Origin: Tessaracoccus sp. OH4464_COT-324
GTDB taxonomy: Bacteria; Actinomycetota; Actinomycetes; Propionibacteriales; Propionibacteriaceae
NCBI RefSeq assembly: GCF_003932855.1
Contig: NZ_RQYZ01000001.1
Span: 248,001-312,000, forward strand
DNA length: 64,000 nt
Reading direction: 5' to 3'
The first letter of the stretch is position 1. Each line of letters begins with the position of its first letter. Made by a program: the position numbers and the translations under genes. Of the stretch, positions 7,946 to 18,614 are shown in pieces. Under the pieces are notes generated by a model, which ran no database searches, was not told the origin of the DNA, and worked only from the letters and a program-made list of their open reading frames with translations.

Positions 7946-9837
7946 CAAGCCGAGAATTTCAGCCAGATGGAGCCGAGCGGCGGCACGGTGACACAGGCGC
8001 GCGCAGGGAAGTGGCTCCAAGGCTCGTCCACCGCCGTGATCTGGCCAAGGTTTCCGAACTGGCCCGAACCGTCGTACGCCGGGGCATCCGTGTTGAGTAC
8101 CTCTTGCCACACTCCTGCCTCCGGCAGACCGATCTCGTAGTCCACGAGCGGTTCGGGGGAGAAGTTTGTCACACAGGCGACATGGTTGCCGTCCAGGTCG
8201 TGGCGCACCCAGCTGAGTGTGTTGTGGCCGGCGTCGTCGGCGTTGATCCAGGTGAAACCCTCCGGGGCATGATCGAGCTGCCACAGCGCAGGATGCTGGC
8301 GGTAGATCATGTTCAGGTCGCGGAGCAACCGTTGCAGGCCACCGTGGCCCCACAGGTCCGAGACCCACCACTCCAAACTGGCCGACTCGTTGAACTCAGG
8401 GCGCTGCCCGAACTCGCAGCCCATGAACAGCAGCTGCTTGCCGGGGAAGCTCCACATGAACGAGTAGAAGGCTCGGAGAGTTGCGAACTTCCGCCAGTCG
8501 TCCTGAGGCACCTTGTTGAGCATCGAACCCTTGCCGTGCACCACCTCGTCATGGCTGATGGGCAAAACGAAGTTCTCCGAGTAGTTGTACACCATCGCGA
8601 AAGTGAGCAGGTTGTGCTCATACTGACGGTAGACCGGATCCAACTCCAGGTAGCGCAGCGAGTCGTTCATCCAGCCCATGTTCCATTTGAAGCCGAAGCC
8701 CAAGCCGCTCTCGTCGACGGGTTTCGTCACCCCAGCGAAGCTGGTCGACTCTTCAGCCACCATGATGATGCCCGGCTCCCTCTCATGGAGGTGTCGGTTG
8801 ACATAGCGCAGGAAATCGATAGCCTCAAGGTTCTCCCGTCCGCCATACACGTTGGGCACCCACTCGCCATCGTTGCGGGAGTAGTCCAAGTAGAGCATCG
8901 AAGCAACCGCGTCGACGCGCAGACCGTCAACGTGGAACTCCTTGATCCAGTAGAGCGCGTTCGACACGAGGAAGCTCTTGACCTCGTTGCGGCCGTAGTT
9001 GAAGATGTAGGTTCCCCAATCCCGGTGCTCGCCTTGGCGCGGATCTTCGTGCTCGTACAGCGCGGTGCCGTCGAATCGACCCAGGCCGAAGGCGTCCTTC
9101 GGGAAGTGGCCGGGAACCCAGTCCATGATGACCCCGACGCCGGCTTGGTGCAGTCGGTCGATCAGGTAGCGCAGATCGTCGGGTTTGCCGAAGCGAGAGG
9201 TGGGGGAGAAATACCCGGTTACCTGGTAACCCCAACTGGGCTCGAACGGGTGCTCGGCAAGCGGCATGAACTCGACGTGGGTGTAGCCCTGCCAGGTGAC
9301 GTACTCCACCAACTCGTCGGCGAGCTCAAGGTAGGACTTTCCGCGTCGCCACCCCCCCAGGTGCACCTCGTAGATGCTCATCGGCTCGGCGTGGGGCTGG
9401 GAAGATTCTCTGCGGGACATCCACTCGTCGTCACTCCACACGTATTTGGATTCGTAGACGATCGACGCGTTGTTCGGCGCCTGCTCGGAGAACTGGGCAA
9501 CCGGGTCGGATTTCTCATGCCAGTTGCCCCACTGGTCCTCGATCTTGAACTTGTAGAGCGTTTCCTCGCCTAGGCCCTCGATGAAGAGCGCCCAGACGCC
9601 GGTGGCTGGGATGAGCTGCATATCGTCGCCCATCCAGTAGTTGAAGGGCCCGGTGACCAGCACACGCTTGGCGTTGGGGGCCCAGACTGCAAACCGCACC
9701 CCGGTTATCTGGCCACGCTCGTCGTCCTCGACGGTAACGACCTTCGAACCGAGCCGCTTCCAGATCTCTGTGTCGCCACCATTGTGGAATCCCTCGAAAT
9801 CCCATCCAGCGAGTCCGCCGAACTTGTCGTGCGCCAT
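7945..9837 (-). CDS. glgB: 1,4-alpha-glucan branching enzyme (GlgB)
   Basis: GlgB makes alpha-1,6 branches in glycogen-like glucans; in the GlgE pathway it branches the chains that GlgE extends. The 630-residue GH13 enzyme has a CBM48 domain (about residues 35-130, [20 protein letters not shown]) and a TIM barrel with the nucleophile in [14 protein letters not shown], the acid/base in [11 protein letters not shown] and the third Asp in [12 protein letters not shown]. It lacks the extra N1 domain of the longer mycobacterial form. ATG at 9837 is fixed by AGGAG just upstream; the frame stays open further but overlaps mak. The Nudix gene follows with a one-base overlap. Confidence 0.95.
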   Translation of the reverse strand: MAHDKFGGLAGWDFEGFHNGGDTEIWKRLGSKVVTVEDDERGQITGVRFAVWAPNAKRVLVTGPFNYWMGDDMQLIPATGVWALFIEGLGEETLYKFKIEDQWGNWHEKSDPVAQFSEQAPNNASIVYESKYVWSDDEWMSRRESSQPHAEPMSIYEVHLGGWRRGKSYLELADELVEYVTWQGYTHVEFMPLAEHPFEPSWGYQVTGYFSPTSRFGKPDDLRYLIDRLHQAGVGVIMDWVPGHFPKDAFGLGRFDGTALYEHEDPRQGEHRDWGTYIFNYGRNEVKSFLVSNALYWIKEFHVDGLRVDAVASMLYLDYSRNDGEWVPNVYGGRENLEAIDFLRYVNRHLHEREPGIIMVAEESTSFAGVTKPVDESGLGFGFKWNMGWMNDSLRYLELDPVYRQYEHNLLTFAMVYNYSENFVLPISHDEVVHGKGSMLNKVPQDDWRKFATLRAFYSFMWSFPGKQLLFMGCEFGQRPEFNESASLEWWVSDLWGHGGLQRLLRDLNMIYRQHPALWQLDHAPEGFTWINADDAGHNTLSWVRHDLDGNHVACVTNFSPEPLVDYEIGLPEAGVWQEVLNTDAPAYDGSGQFGNLGQITAVDEPWSHFPARACVTVPPLGSIWLKFSA

Positions 9838-9911
9838 TTCATCTCCTTCACGTGGTGTTGCACCCAATCTACCGGGTAGCACCGCCGCGGTCAGGAGGTG
9901 GGGAGAACTGC

Positions 9912-11024
9912 TCAGCCGGAGATGCCCAGCAAGGAGCCGAGCGCGGATAGCGGAACCCTCAGCATGTGCGGCCTGAACCTGGCCTCGTAGACCGCCTCGT
10001 AACAGGCCTTGTCGATGATGTAGGCGCTGAGCAGGCCATCGGCGGTGGCACCGTAGCCGTCGAGAAAAGCGGACTCCGCGTCGGCGAGCCATCCCTTGGG
10101 GGCCTGCCCGGCGCAGGCCGCGTAATGGAACGACCGCAGCATGCCTGCGATATCGCGCAGCGAAGAGTCCGGCTGGCGGCGTTCGGCGAGCGTCTTCATT
10201 GGCTCGCCTTCGAAGTCGACGTAGCACCAGCGCCCGTCACTTTGCAGCACCTGCCCCAAGTGGCAATCCCCGTGAACGCGTTGGGTCACCACCTGCTCAG
10301 GAAGATTCGCGAAAACGCTGGCCGCGGCTTCCACGAACTGCGCCAACTGCGGCAGCTCAGCCACCGCGGATTCGAACCGTTGGGTGAAGACTCGGCGGAG
10401 AGCCTCTCCCGACTGTTCGGCGGTCGGCAGGCGCTCGGCGAGCAGCGAATGGACCTTCGCCAGTTGGTGTCCCAGATCCGCAGCCGAGGTTTGGAAGCAT
10501 TCTCCTGAACGGGCGGCTGCGACGCACACGTCGTAGCCGTCGACGGCCCTGGGCAAGGCCTCGACGAGCAACCCGAGGGCGAAGCCTCCATGCTCCCAAA
10601 CGCCTAACAACTCGGGAGCCGCCCCGGATCCGCGGAGGGCTTCCAAGAGTTCAGCCTCGATCCCACGGCCGGGCTCGACTCTACGCAGCACTTTCATGAG
10701 CGTTGAGTTGTCGTAGAAGAGGCTCGTGTTCGACTGTTCGCCCGCGAACCGGCGACCGCTCTTGGGCGGAGGCAGCGATGGCGCGGCCAACGGCCAAAGG
10801 GCGAGTGGGTGATCGACGGCCTCCCGGATTCCGGGCAGGGAATCGGTCAGCACGGGAACGTGGTAGATCTCGGTGGTGTTATCCGCGTACTCGACGTGCG
10901 CCAGAAGACTCGTCACCTTGCCTTGCGGAAAGGAGGCCACTTCAGACAGCCGACCACCGCGGCCGCGCCCGCCAAACCAACGGGCGTCGCGGACCAGTCG
11001 CCATAGTTCCTCATCGATGGTCAC
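9912..11024 (-). CDS. mak: Maltokinase (Mak/Pep2-like)
   Basis: Maltokinase phosphorylates maltose to maltose-1-phosphate, the donor for GlgE. The 370-residue protein starts with an N-cap sequence typical of the family ([20 protein letters not shown]) and has an aminoglycoside-phosphotransferase-like kinase lobe with [12 protein letters not shown] (catalytic loop) and [17 protein letters not shown] (metal-binding DFE). It is shorter than the mycobacterial enzyme (about 450), mainly through tighter loops as far as can be judged by eye. Its start overlaps the glgE stop (ATGA), so the two are translationally coupled. Trehalose synthase TreS, the usual maltose source, is not in this window. Confidence 0.85.
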   Translation of the reverse strand: MTIDEELWRLVRDARWFGGRGRGGRLSEVASFPQGKVTSLLAHVEYADNTTEIYHVPVLTDSLPGIREAVDHPLALWPLAAPSLPPPKSGRRFAGEQSNTSLFYDNSTLMKVLRRVEPGRGIEAELLEALRGSGAAPELLGVWEHGGFALGLLVEALPRAVDGYDVCVAAARSGECFQTSAADLGHQLAKVHSLLAERLPTAEQSGEALRRVFTQRFESAVAELPQLAQFVEAAASVFANLPEQVVTQRVHGDCHLGQVLQSDGRWCYVDFEGEPMKTLAERRQPDSSLRDIAGMLRSFHYAACAGQAPKGWLADAESAFLDGYGATADGLLSAYIIDKACYEAVYEARFRPHMLRVPLSALGSLLGISG

Positions 11025-13006
11025 TGGCTCAACCTCAGGATGTGGGCAGGCTGCGCAGGGTAGAGTTTGACGAAATTGCGTTCCTCCCAGACGAAATCCT
11101 GGCCCGTCAGCTCATCGTGGGCGAACACGGGGCGGCTGCGGTCGAAACCAAGCGCCTCGAAATCCAGGTAAACCTCGGAGATCACGTCGTGCTCGGGTGA
11201 GAGGCTGCACACAGTCAGCACCACGTCTTCCATGTCGACCTTCGAATAGGCGATGATTTCGTCGTGCGGCACATGATGGAACCGGACATCGCGCAACTGC
11301 TGCAGTGCCGGATGGGCCTCACGGATCGCGTTCAGCCTGCCAATCAGCATGTTCAGGTTGGGCTCCGAGCCGTAGTCGCGCGGACGATACTCGTACTTCT
11401 CGGAATCCAGGTACTCCTCCCGCCCAGGGGCCAGCGGCTCGTGCTCGAACAACTCGAAGCCCGAATACACGCCCCACGACGGTGACATCGTCGCGGCCAA
11501 GATGGCCCGAATCGCAAACGCAGCAGGATTTCCCGGCTGCAGGAAGAAGGGGTTGATATCCGGGGTGTTGACGAAGAAATTTGGTCTGTAGTAGTCGGCC
11601 ATCTTCGTGGACAGATCCGTCAGATACTCGGTCAGCTCCCACTTCGAGTTGCGCCAGGTGAAGTAGGTGTACGACTGCTGGTACCCCACCTTGCCGAGAG
11701 CCGCCATCATCTGTGGGCGTGTGAACGCCTCCGCCAGGAAGATGATCTCCGGATGAGTCTGGTTGATCTCCTTGAGCAGCCAGTCCCAGAAGTCCACCGG
11801 CTTCGTGTGGGGATTATCCACCCGGAAGATCGTCACCCCCTTCTCTATCCAGAACTCGAGCAGCCGACGAGCCTCGTGGTAGATGCCGACTGGGTCGTTG
11901 TCGAAGTTGATCGGATAGATGTCCTGGTACTTCTTGGGCGGATTCTCCGCGTACGCAATGGTGCCATCCAGCCGGGTGGTGAACCACTCGGGATGCTCCC
12001 GGACCCAGGGGTGGTCGGGGGAGGCCTGCAGGGCGAAATCGAGCGCCACTTCCAGCCCCAGGCTCCGGGCCTTGGCGACGAAACGATCGAAAGCCGCGAA
12101 ATCACCGAGATCGGGATGGATGGCATCGTGACCGCCCGCAGCCGAACCTATTGCCCAAGGGGACCCCGGGTCGGCGTCGCTGGCATCAAGCGTGTTGTTC
12201 TTGCCCTTCTTGAAGGCGTTTCCGATCGGGTGGATCGGTGGGAGATAAACGACGTGAAAGCCCATGGCGGCCGCAGCTTCCAACCGCTCGTGTGAGGAGT
12301 CAAAAGTACCGGAATGCCAGCCGTCGTGATCCTGCCAGGCGCCCTGGCTGCGGGGAAAGAACTCGTACCAAGAGGAGTAGAGCGCGCGACGGCGCTCGAC
12401 CCGGATCGGGTATTCCTGGGTGGGAGAGATCAGCTCTCGGGTGGCGAAGCGCTGCATGGCCCGGGCGACCGGGCGCGAGGTGGTGATATCCAGCATGTCT
12501 TCCAAGGAGGACTCCGGATCCCGCAGGATGTCGGCGGCCGCTTCCAACAGCTTCGCTGCAGCATCCACTCCCAGCTGGGTGGCGTTCTGCGCGGCCTGAT
12601 CCAGCAACAGCCGGCCCTCCGACAACACCAGATCCACGTCCATCCTGACCGGCAGTTTCTTCTCCGCATGGTGCACCCAGGTCGACCAGACGTCGGACCA
12701 GCCCTCGACGCGGAAGGTCCAGTCGCCCTCCTCAGCCATCCGGACATAGGTCTCCCAGATGTCGAGGCCCTTCGGCTCGATGTGGGCCATGTCGACCCGA
12801 CGCTGTTGGCCGCTGGGCGATGTGAGGATCACGGAAGCGGCCACGGCGTCGTGCCCTTCACGGAAGACGTGGGCGGTTATCCGCAGCCGTTCATGCACGA
12901 CCGCCTTCACGGGATAGGTTCCCTCTTCGATGACGGGGCTGACCCCGCTGATAGGGATTCGGCCAAAGCCGCCGGGTGTGCGAGTCAAGCGCTTGTTGGG
13001 AATCAC
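11021..13006 (-). CDS. glgE: Alpha-1,4-glucan:maltose-1-phosphate maltosyltransferase (GlgE)
   Basis: GlgE transfers maltosyl units from maltose-1-phosphate to the growing glucan. The 661-residue GH13_3 protein has an N-terminal all-beta region, a helical insert (about residues 150-210), then the barrel with RALYSSWYEFFPRS, the nucleophile in TIFRVDNPHTKPVDFW, the acid/base in IFLAEAFTRPQMMAAL and the third Asp in FVNTPDINPFF, all characteristic of GlgE. Length is normal. It sits between glgX (17-base gap) and mak (4-base overlap). The mak-glgE coupling matches substrate supply and use. Confidence 0.96.
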   Translation of the reverse strand: MIPNKRLTRTPGGFGRIPISGVSPVIEEGTYPVKAVVHERLRITAHVFREGHDAVAASVILTSPSGQQRRVDMAHIEPKGLDIWETYVRMAEEGDWTFRVEGWSDVWSTWVHHAEKKLPVRMDVDLVLSEGRLLLDQAAQNATQLGVDAAAKLLEAAADILRDPESSLEDMLDITTSRPVARAMQRFATRELISPTQEYPIRVERRRALYSSWYEFFPRSQGAWQDHDGWHSGTFDSSHERLEAAAAMGFHVVYLPPIHPIGNAFKKGKNNTLDASDADPGSPWAIGSAAGGHDAIHPDLGDFAAFDRFVAKARSLGLEVALDFALQASPDHPWVREHPEWFTTRLDGTIAYAENPPKKYQDIYPINFDNDPVGIYHEARRLLEFWIEKGVTIFRVDNPHTKPVDFWDWLLKEINQTHPEIIFLAEAFTRPQMMAALGKVGYQQSYTYFTWRNSKWELTEYLTDLSTKMADYYRPNFFVNTPDINPFFLQPGNPAAFAIRAILAATMSPSWGVYSGFELFEHEPLAPGREEYLDSEKYEYRPRDYGSEPNLNMLIGRLNAIREAHPALQQLRDVRFHHVPHDEIIAYSKVDMEDVVLTVCSLSPEHDVISEVYLDFEALGFDRSRPVFAHDELTGQDFVWEERNFVKLYPAQPAHILRLSQ

Positions 13007-13023
13007 GCTTGACAGCCTACCCG

Positions 13024-15165
13024 CTATTGTGTGTCGGGTCGGGCCGTTTGTTCAACTGCTAGCCATTCCGCCAATTCCGCTGCGGAGGAGGCCACGTCGG
13101 CGCGGAGCACGAGAACACTGCGCGCGGGAAGGTCAAGCGCCTGCCGCGAGAGATACGGTCCCGGTGGTAGTTCGTCTTCGGCGCAACTGCTCCAAGCGAC
13201 TGCGTAACTCCGCCCCATCTGTGTCCCGGGCAGTGTCAATGGGATGTCGACCGCGGCGGCGTTGAAGTAGATCAGGAAAGCTTCATCCACCTCGGAGCAG
13301 TACATGCCCAACGTCTTGCGGGTGTCATCGGCCCAGGCATCGGGAGACATGAGGTTGCCATCAACATCCACCCAAGTTAGGTCAATTCGGTGCAACGGCT
13401 CACCATCGGCATCGGTCAACTCGCTGTGGTAGCGGTAATCGGTTCGGCGAAGAGCGGGGTGGTCTGAGCGCAGTTGCAGCAAACTCTTCACCGCGCTGCG
13501 TACGGAGGCCCACTCGGGGCTGATGCGCCAGTCCACCCAGGACACCGGAGAATCCTGGCAGTAGGAGTTGTTATTGCCGCCCTGCGTGCGGCCGAACTCG
13601 TCGCCAGCAACGAGCATGGGCGTGCCCACGGCGAGGATTTGGCTGGCCATCAGATTCTTTACCTGTCGACGTCGCAGCCGATTGATCGACTCGTCCTCGG
13701 TTTCGCCCTCCCAGCCGTGGTTCCAGGAACGGTTGTTGTCGGTGCCGTCGCGGTTGGACTCCCCGTTCGCTTGGTTGTGTTTCACGTCGTAGCTAACCAG
13801 GTCTCGCATCGTGAAACCGTCGTGCGCTGTGATGAAGTTGATAGTTGAGTGGGGGCCGCGTCCCGGACGGTCGTAGATGTCAGCGGATCCCGCGAGCCGG
13901 GTGGCCAGTTCTCGGACACCCGTGGCCTGACCCCGCCAGAAGTCGCGCATCGAGTCGCGGAACTTGTCGTTCCATTCGCTCCAGCGTGGGCCGAACGCGC
14001 CCACCTGGTAGCCGAACGGTCCGATGTCCCACGGCTCTGCGATCAGCTTGATGTCCGCCAGTTCCGGGTCATTGTCGATCAACTCGCGCATCGGGTGATT
14101 GTGCGCCACGTGGTGGTTCTCGTCCCGATACAGAGTCGTGGCCAAGTCAAAACGGAACCCATCTACCCCCATCTCCTTGACCCAGTATCGCAACGAGTCC
14201 TGAATCAGGCGGCGGACCATCGGCTTGGCCGTGTTCAGCGAGTTACCACAGCCGGTGACGTCGTAATCGCTCTGGTTCCCCTGGCCCATCCTGTAGTAGT
14301 CGCTCTGGGCGATTCCCCGAAAGTTAAGGCTGGGGCCGTCAATGCCGCCCTCCGCCGTGTGGTTGTAGACCACGTCGAGCAGCACTTCGATGTCGTTTTC
14401 GTGCAGCGCAGAAACCATCTCTTTGAACTGCGTAACCTGGTCTGCGAGCATCCCGGGAGCCTTGTACATGGCGTGGGGCGCGAAGAAGCTGAGCGTGTTG
14501 TACCCCCAATAGTTGCGCAATCCTTTGAGCGCGACGAAGGGCTCAGAGACGAAGTGATGCACCGGCAGCAACTCGACGGCCGTCACACCGAGATCCTTCA
14601 AGTAGGCGATCACGTCTGGATAGGCCAGGCCGAGATAGGAGCCGCGCAGGTGATCGGGCACGTAGGGATGGAGCCTGGTGAAGCCGCGCAGGTGCAACTC
14701 ATAGATTACGGTCTCACTCATCGGTCGCCTACGCCGGATCGGCGTAGGCGCAGGCGTGTTAGCCACAACCACGCTGAGCGGAACATGCCCCAAGGAATCA
14801 TTCAGGTCGAGCTGGTGCGGGGCGTCGCTTCGATATGCCCGGATGTCGGCTCGAAAATCCACTCCACCGCTGATCGCCCTTGCGTAGGGATCGAGCAACA
14901 ACTTCTGCGAATTGAACCGGGAGCCGTTTTCGGGCGACCACTCGCCGTGCACGCGATAGCCGTACTGCTGGCCTGCTCCGATGCCGGGTACGAAACGGTG
15001 CCAGCAGCCATCTGATTTTCTCTCCATCGGGATGGTGTCCGGAGTGGACCTGTGACCTACTAGGATGAGCTCAACAGACTCAGCAGAGGGTGCCCACAGT
15101 GAAAAGCGGACACCGTCGTCGGTTAGGTGTGCGCCGAGCGGCGCGTCAGTGATGGCGTTCGACAT
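13024..15165 (-). CDS. glgX: Glycogen debranching enzyme GlgX (isoamylase type)
   Basis: GlgX hydrolyses alpha-1,6 branches of limit dextrins or trims glucan during synthesis and breakdown. The 713-residue GH13_11 enzyme has an N-terminal CBM48 (about residues 8-110), then MSETVIYELHLRGFT, the nucleophile region VDGFRFDLATTLYR, acid/base in IKLIAEPWDIGPFGYQVG and the third Asp in FITAHDGFTMRDLVSY. Length fits. ATG at 15165 is preceded by GGAAGA. It is first in the minus-strand glucan operon, 89 bases from the divergent cysteine desulfurase gene, so the operon promoter should lie in that gap. Confidence 0.95.
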   Translation of the reverse strand: MSNAITDAPLGAHLTDDGVRFSLWAPSAESVELILVGHRSTPDTIPMERKSDGCWHRFVPGIGAGQQYGYRVHGEWSPENGSRFNSQKLLLDPYARAISGGVDFRADIRAYRSDAPHQLDLNDSLGHVPLSVVVANTPAPTPIRRRRPMSETVIYELHLRGFTRLHPYVPDHLRGSYLGLAYPDVIAYLKDLGVTAVELLPVHHFVSEPFVALKGLRNYWGYNTLSFFAPHAMYKAPGMLADQVTQFKEMVSALHENDIEVLLDVVYNHTAEGGIDGPSLNFRGIAQSDYYRMGQGNQSDYDVTGCGNSLNTAKPMVRRLIQDSLRYWVKEMGVDGFRFDLATTLYRDENHHVAHNHPMRELIDNDPELADIKLIAEPWDIGPFGYQVGAFGPRWSEWNDKFRDSMRDFWRGQATGVRELATRLAGSADIYDRPGRGPHSTINFITAHDGFTMRDLVSYDVKHNQANGESNRDGTDNNRSWNHGWEGETEDESINRLRRRQVKNLMASQILAVGTPMLVAGDEFGRTQGGNNNSYCQDSPVSWVDWRISPEWASVRSAVKSLLQLRSDHPALRRTDYRYHSELTDADGEPLHRIDLTWVDVDGNLMSPDAWADDTRKTLGMYCSEVDEAFLIYFNAAAVDIPLTLPGTQMGRSYAVAWSSCAEDELPPGPYLSRQALDLPARSVLVLRADVASSAAELAEWLAVEQTARPDTQ

Positions 15166-15254
15166 TGTTCTTCCGTAGTTAGGACAAGCAACCAGCCGAT
15201 TTTGCCAGAGATTTAATGTTCATGCACTCCTGTCGGGCGTAGTCTTGGCTACTG

Positions 15255-16364
15255 ATGTCCAGCTATGTAGACCACGCTGCAACCTCCCCGATCCGTCCGG
15301 AAGCACTGGCGGCCCTCCACGAAGGCGCTCAGCTTGTTGGTAACCCGGCCGCTCTGCACCGCGCTGGGCAGCGGGCGCGCGCCCGCCTTGAAGAAGCACG
15401 CGAGGAGTTGGCCGCCGCAATCGACTGCCGACCTCCGGAGGTCATCTTCACCTCCGGAGGATCAGAGGCGGACTCAATCGCGGTCCTCGGCGGTTGGCGG
15501 GCCAGCGCCAGACCACGAGCATTGATCTCGGCGATTGAACACCCTGCGGTCAAAGAATCCGTCCGGCATGGGGCCGAGCTGCTACCCGTCACCCAGGAGG
15601 GAACCGTGGACCTGGGGATCGCAGAAGAACTGCTGGACGAACGGGTTGGCCTAGTGAGCGTGCAGGTAGTCAACAACGAGACAGGGATCATTCAGCCGGT
15701 GCCACAGCTGCTTGACCTGAGCGGTCGACACGGCTGCTGGTTGCACACCGACGCAGTACAAGCCTTTGGCCATCTGCCGCTGAGCTTCGCCCAGCTCGGC
15801 GTCGATCTCATGAGTCTGTCCGCGCACAAGATCGGCGGCCCCATCGGAGTGGGGGCGCTGATCGCTAAAACCGGCGTGGAACTCACCCCCGTTGGGCTGG
15901 GGGGAGGACAAGAGCGCGGAGTTCGTTCCGGCACTCAGTCTGTGGCGCTGGCAGCAGGGTTTGCGGCAGCCGCGACGGCCATGGTTGAACAACGAGCCGC
16001 AGAACGTGCGCGGTTGAGCCAGTTGAATCTGAGAGTTCGCGAGCGCCTGGCGGGATTGGGCGCACGATTGACCAGCGAAGCGCAGAAAACGACGCCACAC
16101 ATAGTGCACGCCTCTTTCCCGGGTACGCGAGCCAACGACCTACTCGTGCTGCTGGATCAGCGAGGCGTCTTCGCTTCGGTGGGCAGCGCCTGCCGCGCGG
16201 GTGTGCATCAGCCATCGGAGGTGCTGTTGGCGATGGGTGCGACCGCCGCCGAAGCAGCCTCCTGCCTGCGTTTCTCCTTCGGTTGGAACACCACCGAGGA
16301 GGAAGTGGAGAGGCTCTGTTCGCAGATCGGCCCCGCTCTGGAACTGGCACGCAGCGCATTCTGA
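15255..16364 (+). CDS. Cysteine desulfurase (IscS/NifS-like)
   Basis: A PLP enzyme that takes sulfur from cysteine as persulfide and, from its position, passes it to MnmA for 2-thiouridine at tRNA wobble U34. The 369-residue protein has [15 protein letters not shown] at the start, [23 protein letters not shown], the PLP lysine at residue 192 in [12 protein letters not shown] and the sulfur-accepting Cys313 in [16 protein letters not shown]. Length is that of the family. ATG at 15255 matches the family start; the mnmA gene follows 28 bases after its stop, the same order as Rv3025c-Rv3024c in M. tuberculosis. Confidence 0.93.
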   Translation: MSSYVDHAATSPIRPEALAALHEGAQLVGNPAALHRAGQRARARLEEAREELAAAIDCRPPEVIFTSGGSEADSIAVLGGWRASARPRALISAIEHPAVKESVRHGAELLPVTQEGTVDLGIAEELLDERVGLVSVQVVNNETGIIQPVPQLLDLSGRHGCWLHTDAVQAFGHLPLSFAQLGVDLMSLSAHKIGGPIGVGALIAKTGVELTPVGLGGGQERGVRSGTQSVALAAGFAAAATAMVEQRAAERARLSQLNLRVRERLAGLGARLTSEAQKTTPHIVHASFPGTRANDLLVLLDQRGVFASVGSACRAGVHQPSEVLLAMGATAAEAASCLRFSFGWNTTEEEVERLCSQIGPALELARSAF

Positions 16365-16392
16365 CGTAGAGTTGTCGCCCGAGGGAGGCGAT

Positions 16393-17463
16393 ATGCGAGT
16401 ATTAGTAGCGATGAGCGGGGGAGTGGACTCCGCAGTCGCTGCCGCGCGAATGGTGGCGGCGGGGCACGAGGTCACCGGGGTGCACCTTGCGCTTAGCAAA
16501 AACCCTCAGGCGTACCGCAGCGGTTCCCGTGGCTGCTGCTCTCTGGAGGACTCACACGACGCACGCCGCGTCGCGGACAGGCTGGATATCCCCTTCTACA
16601 TTTGGGACTTCGCGGACGACTTCGACAGGTCCGTGGTGCAAGATTTCATCGAGGAGTATCGGGCAGGACGCACCCCAAACCCGTGCCTGCGCTGCAACGA
16701 GAAGATAAAGTTTGCCGCGGTCCTGGACCGTGCCGTGAAACTAGGCTTCGACGCGGTGGCCACCGGCCATTACGCGCGGCTGGAGCACTCCACTGGACGC
16801 GTACGGCTCTACCGAGCAGCCGACCGGGACAAGGACCAGAGCTACGTGCTCGGTATGCTCAACCAGGCACAGTTGAGTCGCTGCCTGTTTCCGCTGTACG
16901 ACGTGGCCAAGGCCCAGGTAAGGGAGGAGGCCCGCGCGCTCGGCCTCGGCGTGGCGAAGAAACCCGACAGTCATGACATCTGCTTCATCCCGGACGGTGA
17001 CACGCAAGGCTTCCTCGCCAAGCACCTGGGCCGCGAGCCCGGACCGATTGCGGACCGCGACGGGAACGTGCTCGGAACCCACGCGGGCCACCACAACTTC
17101 ACGATCGGACAGCGCAAGGGGCTCGATCTGCGCGTGCCCGCCGAGGACGGCAGCCCTCGCTACGTGCTGCGGATCGAGCCCAAACACAACACCGTGGTGG
17201 TGGGGAACAAGAGCGCTCTTGCTGTGAAGGAAGTGCGGTGCATCCGGCCGACCTGGACCCAGGAGCCCCGCCTGGGTACCTGGCGGGGGAGCGCCCAGTA
17301 TCGGGCCCACGGCGCGGACCTAGCCGCCACCTTCGAAACGGACGGCGAAGAGCTGCAGGTGCGCTTCGACGAGCCGACCCTCGGCGTCGCACCGGGCCAG
17401 AGCGTGGTGCACTACCAAGGCGACGAGGTGCTGGGCAGCGCAATCATCGCGGAGGCGCACTGA
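16393..17463 (+). CDS. mnmA: tRNA-specific 2-thiouridylase MnmA
   Basis: MnmA activates U34 of Lys, Glu and Gln tRNAs by adenylation and inserts sulfur at position 2. The 356-residue protein begins with the PP-loop [14 protein letters not shown]. It then has [19 protein letters not shown], the first catalytic cysteine in [25 protein letters not shown], and the second cysteine in [16 protein letters not shown], then the C-terminal beta barrel with [13 protein letters not shown] at 16393 follows GGGAGG at good distance; the open frame upstream only overlaps the desulfurase gene. The MetE-like gene starts on its stop codon. Confidence 0.95.
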   Translation: MRVLVAMSGGVDSAVAAARMVAAGHEVTGVHLALSKNPQAYRSGSRGCCSLEDSHDARRVADRLDIPFYIWDFADDFDRSVVQDFIEEYRAGRTPNPCLRCNEKIKFAAVLDRAVKLGFDAVATGHYARLEHSTGRVRLYRAADRDKDQSYVLGMLNQAQLSRCLFPLYDVAKAQVREEARALGLGVAKKPDSHDICFIPDGDTQGFLAKHLGREPGPIADRDGNVLGTHAGHHNFTIGQRKGLDLRVPAEDGSPRYVLRIEPKHNTVVVGNKSALAVKEVRCIRPTWTQEPRLGTWRGSAQYRAHGADLAATFETDGEELQVRFDEPTLGVAPGQSVVHYQGDEVLGSAIIAEAH

Positions 17464-18395
17464 TGCTCATCACGGCGGCGGGATCCGTGCCCGGAACCGA
17501 CTTCCGTGGGGCGCTGTCGACGATGCTTGAGGCCCTGCCAGAGCGGCTGCCCCTGCCCGAGTTGCCGGCGCGTGGCCCGGAGTCACAAATTATTGGTCGG
17601 GCGCTGGGTCTGGTTGATGGCCTCTGCTTCGACCTGCAGCCAGCAGGCTGGCGCCTCACTCAGCACTCGGACGCCAGCCATCGCCGCGCCAAGTCCGTCT
17701 GGCGGCGCGACCTGGACGACCTGGAGGAATTGCTACAGGAGTTCAGCGGTGTGCTGAAGGTTGGGGTTGCCGGTCCCTGGACGCTGTCGGCCACCGTCGA
17801 GCGGCCAGCAGGTGACAAACTGCTGGCCGACCACGGGGCGCGCCGGGAGGTGACGGGTGCGCTCAGGGAGGCCGTCGTCGAACTCCGCCGAGAGCTGTCC
17901 CGCAGGGTCCCGCTGGCCAGGGTGGAGGTGCAGTTGGACGAGCCCGCTCTGGTCGGGGTGCGCCTCGGGCGGATCGCGACGTCGTCCGGGTTCTCCCGGC
18001 ACCGAACCGTCGGGGATGAAGAGCTGGCCGCAGCGCTGGGCTTGGCCGGCGGGGACATCGTGCACTGCTGCGCAGACGGGGCCTGGCTGGATATCGTTGC
18101 GCGTGCCAGGGTACCGGAGATCTATCCGGACATCCGCTACGTTCAGTTGGACCAGCTAGGCGAATGGGTCGAATCGGGTGGGCGGGTGATCCTAGGGGTC
18201 ATCGAAACCTCGGCTTGCCGCGTCATAAGCCGAGACGACGTGCTCCGCCAGGCCAGGACAGTCACCCGCGAGCTCGGCGCGGACGACTGGCTGACCCTGG
18301 CGCCGGCATGCGGGATGGCAAGCTGGCGCCCCGCCGACGTGACCCGCCAGCTGAGCATCCTGCGGGCGGCAGCTGATCGAGATCTTCTCACTTGA
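17463..18395 (+). CDS. MetE C-terminal-like (UROD/MetE fold) protein
   Basis: A 310-residue protein resembling only the C-terminal catalytic barrel of B12-independent methionine synthase. It has ARVEVQLDEPALV, DIVHCCADGAW (His and Cys where MetE has zinc ligands), RVILGVIETSACRVIS and LAPACGMASWRPADV (where MetE has the last zinc Cys). The family is conserved next to mnmA in actinobacteria (Rv3015c in M. tuberculosis) and has no proven reaction; a zinc-dependent methyl or thiol transfer is possible. ATG at 17463 overlaps the mnmA stop by one base, so it belongs to the same operon. Confidence 0.8.
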   Translation: MLITAAGSVPGTDFRGALSTMLEALPERLPLPELPARGPESQIIGRALGLVDGLCFDLQPAGWRLTQHSDASHRRAKSVWRRDLDDLEELLQEFSGVLKVGVAGPWTLSATVERPAGDKLLADHGARREVTGALREAVVELRRELSRRVPLARVEVQLDEPALVGVRLGRIATSSGFSRHRTVGDEELAAALGLAGGDIVHCCADGAWLDIVARARVPEIYPDIRYVQLDQLGEWVESGGRVILGVIETSACRVISRDDVLRQARTVTRELGADDWLTLAPACGMASWRPADVTRQLSILRAAADRDLLT

Positions 18396-18413
18396 GCTGG
18401 GTAGACTGTCGGC

Positions 18414-18614
18414 ATGGCCCTGTTCTCTAACCTGAACCTGAACGACTCGACACCACTTCGGGCCCACCCGATCGTCGGGATGGGGCCGAAACAGGTGCAC
18501 TCAACCAGGCTGAAGGTAATTGTGCGCGCGTTGACCCCGGTGGTGGCCGTGGCTCTCGGCGTTGGACTTTTCCTGTTGGGTCGGGTGTTCTACCTGGCGC
18601 TCACCGGGGGTTAA
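18414..18614 (+). CDS. Small single-pass membrane protein, unknown
   Basis: A 66-residue protein: a polar N-terminal half with no motif I recognise and one C-terminal membrane helix (ALTPVVAVALGVGLFLLGRV, about residues 39-58). It starts 18 bases after the MetE-like gene and its stop overlaps the stop of convergent hmuO. No clear ribosome site precedes the ATG, but GC use and position suggest a real small gene. In M. tuberculosis ligA follows the MetE-like gene at this place; here this small gene and the haem operon do. Confidence 0.5.
   Translation: MALFSNLNLNDSTPLRAHPIVGMGPKQVHSTRLKVIVRALTPVVAVALGVGLFLLGRVFYLALTGG

Noticed and set aside
8011-9573. Long plus-strand open frame opposite glgB
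   Set aside because: It mirrors glgB, which has all catalytic motifs. Such antisense frames are a by-product of high GC at third positions.
9838-10227. N-terminal extension of glgB
   Set aside because: The extension overlaps mak and has no ribosome site, while AGGAG stands just before the ATG at 9837.
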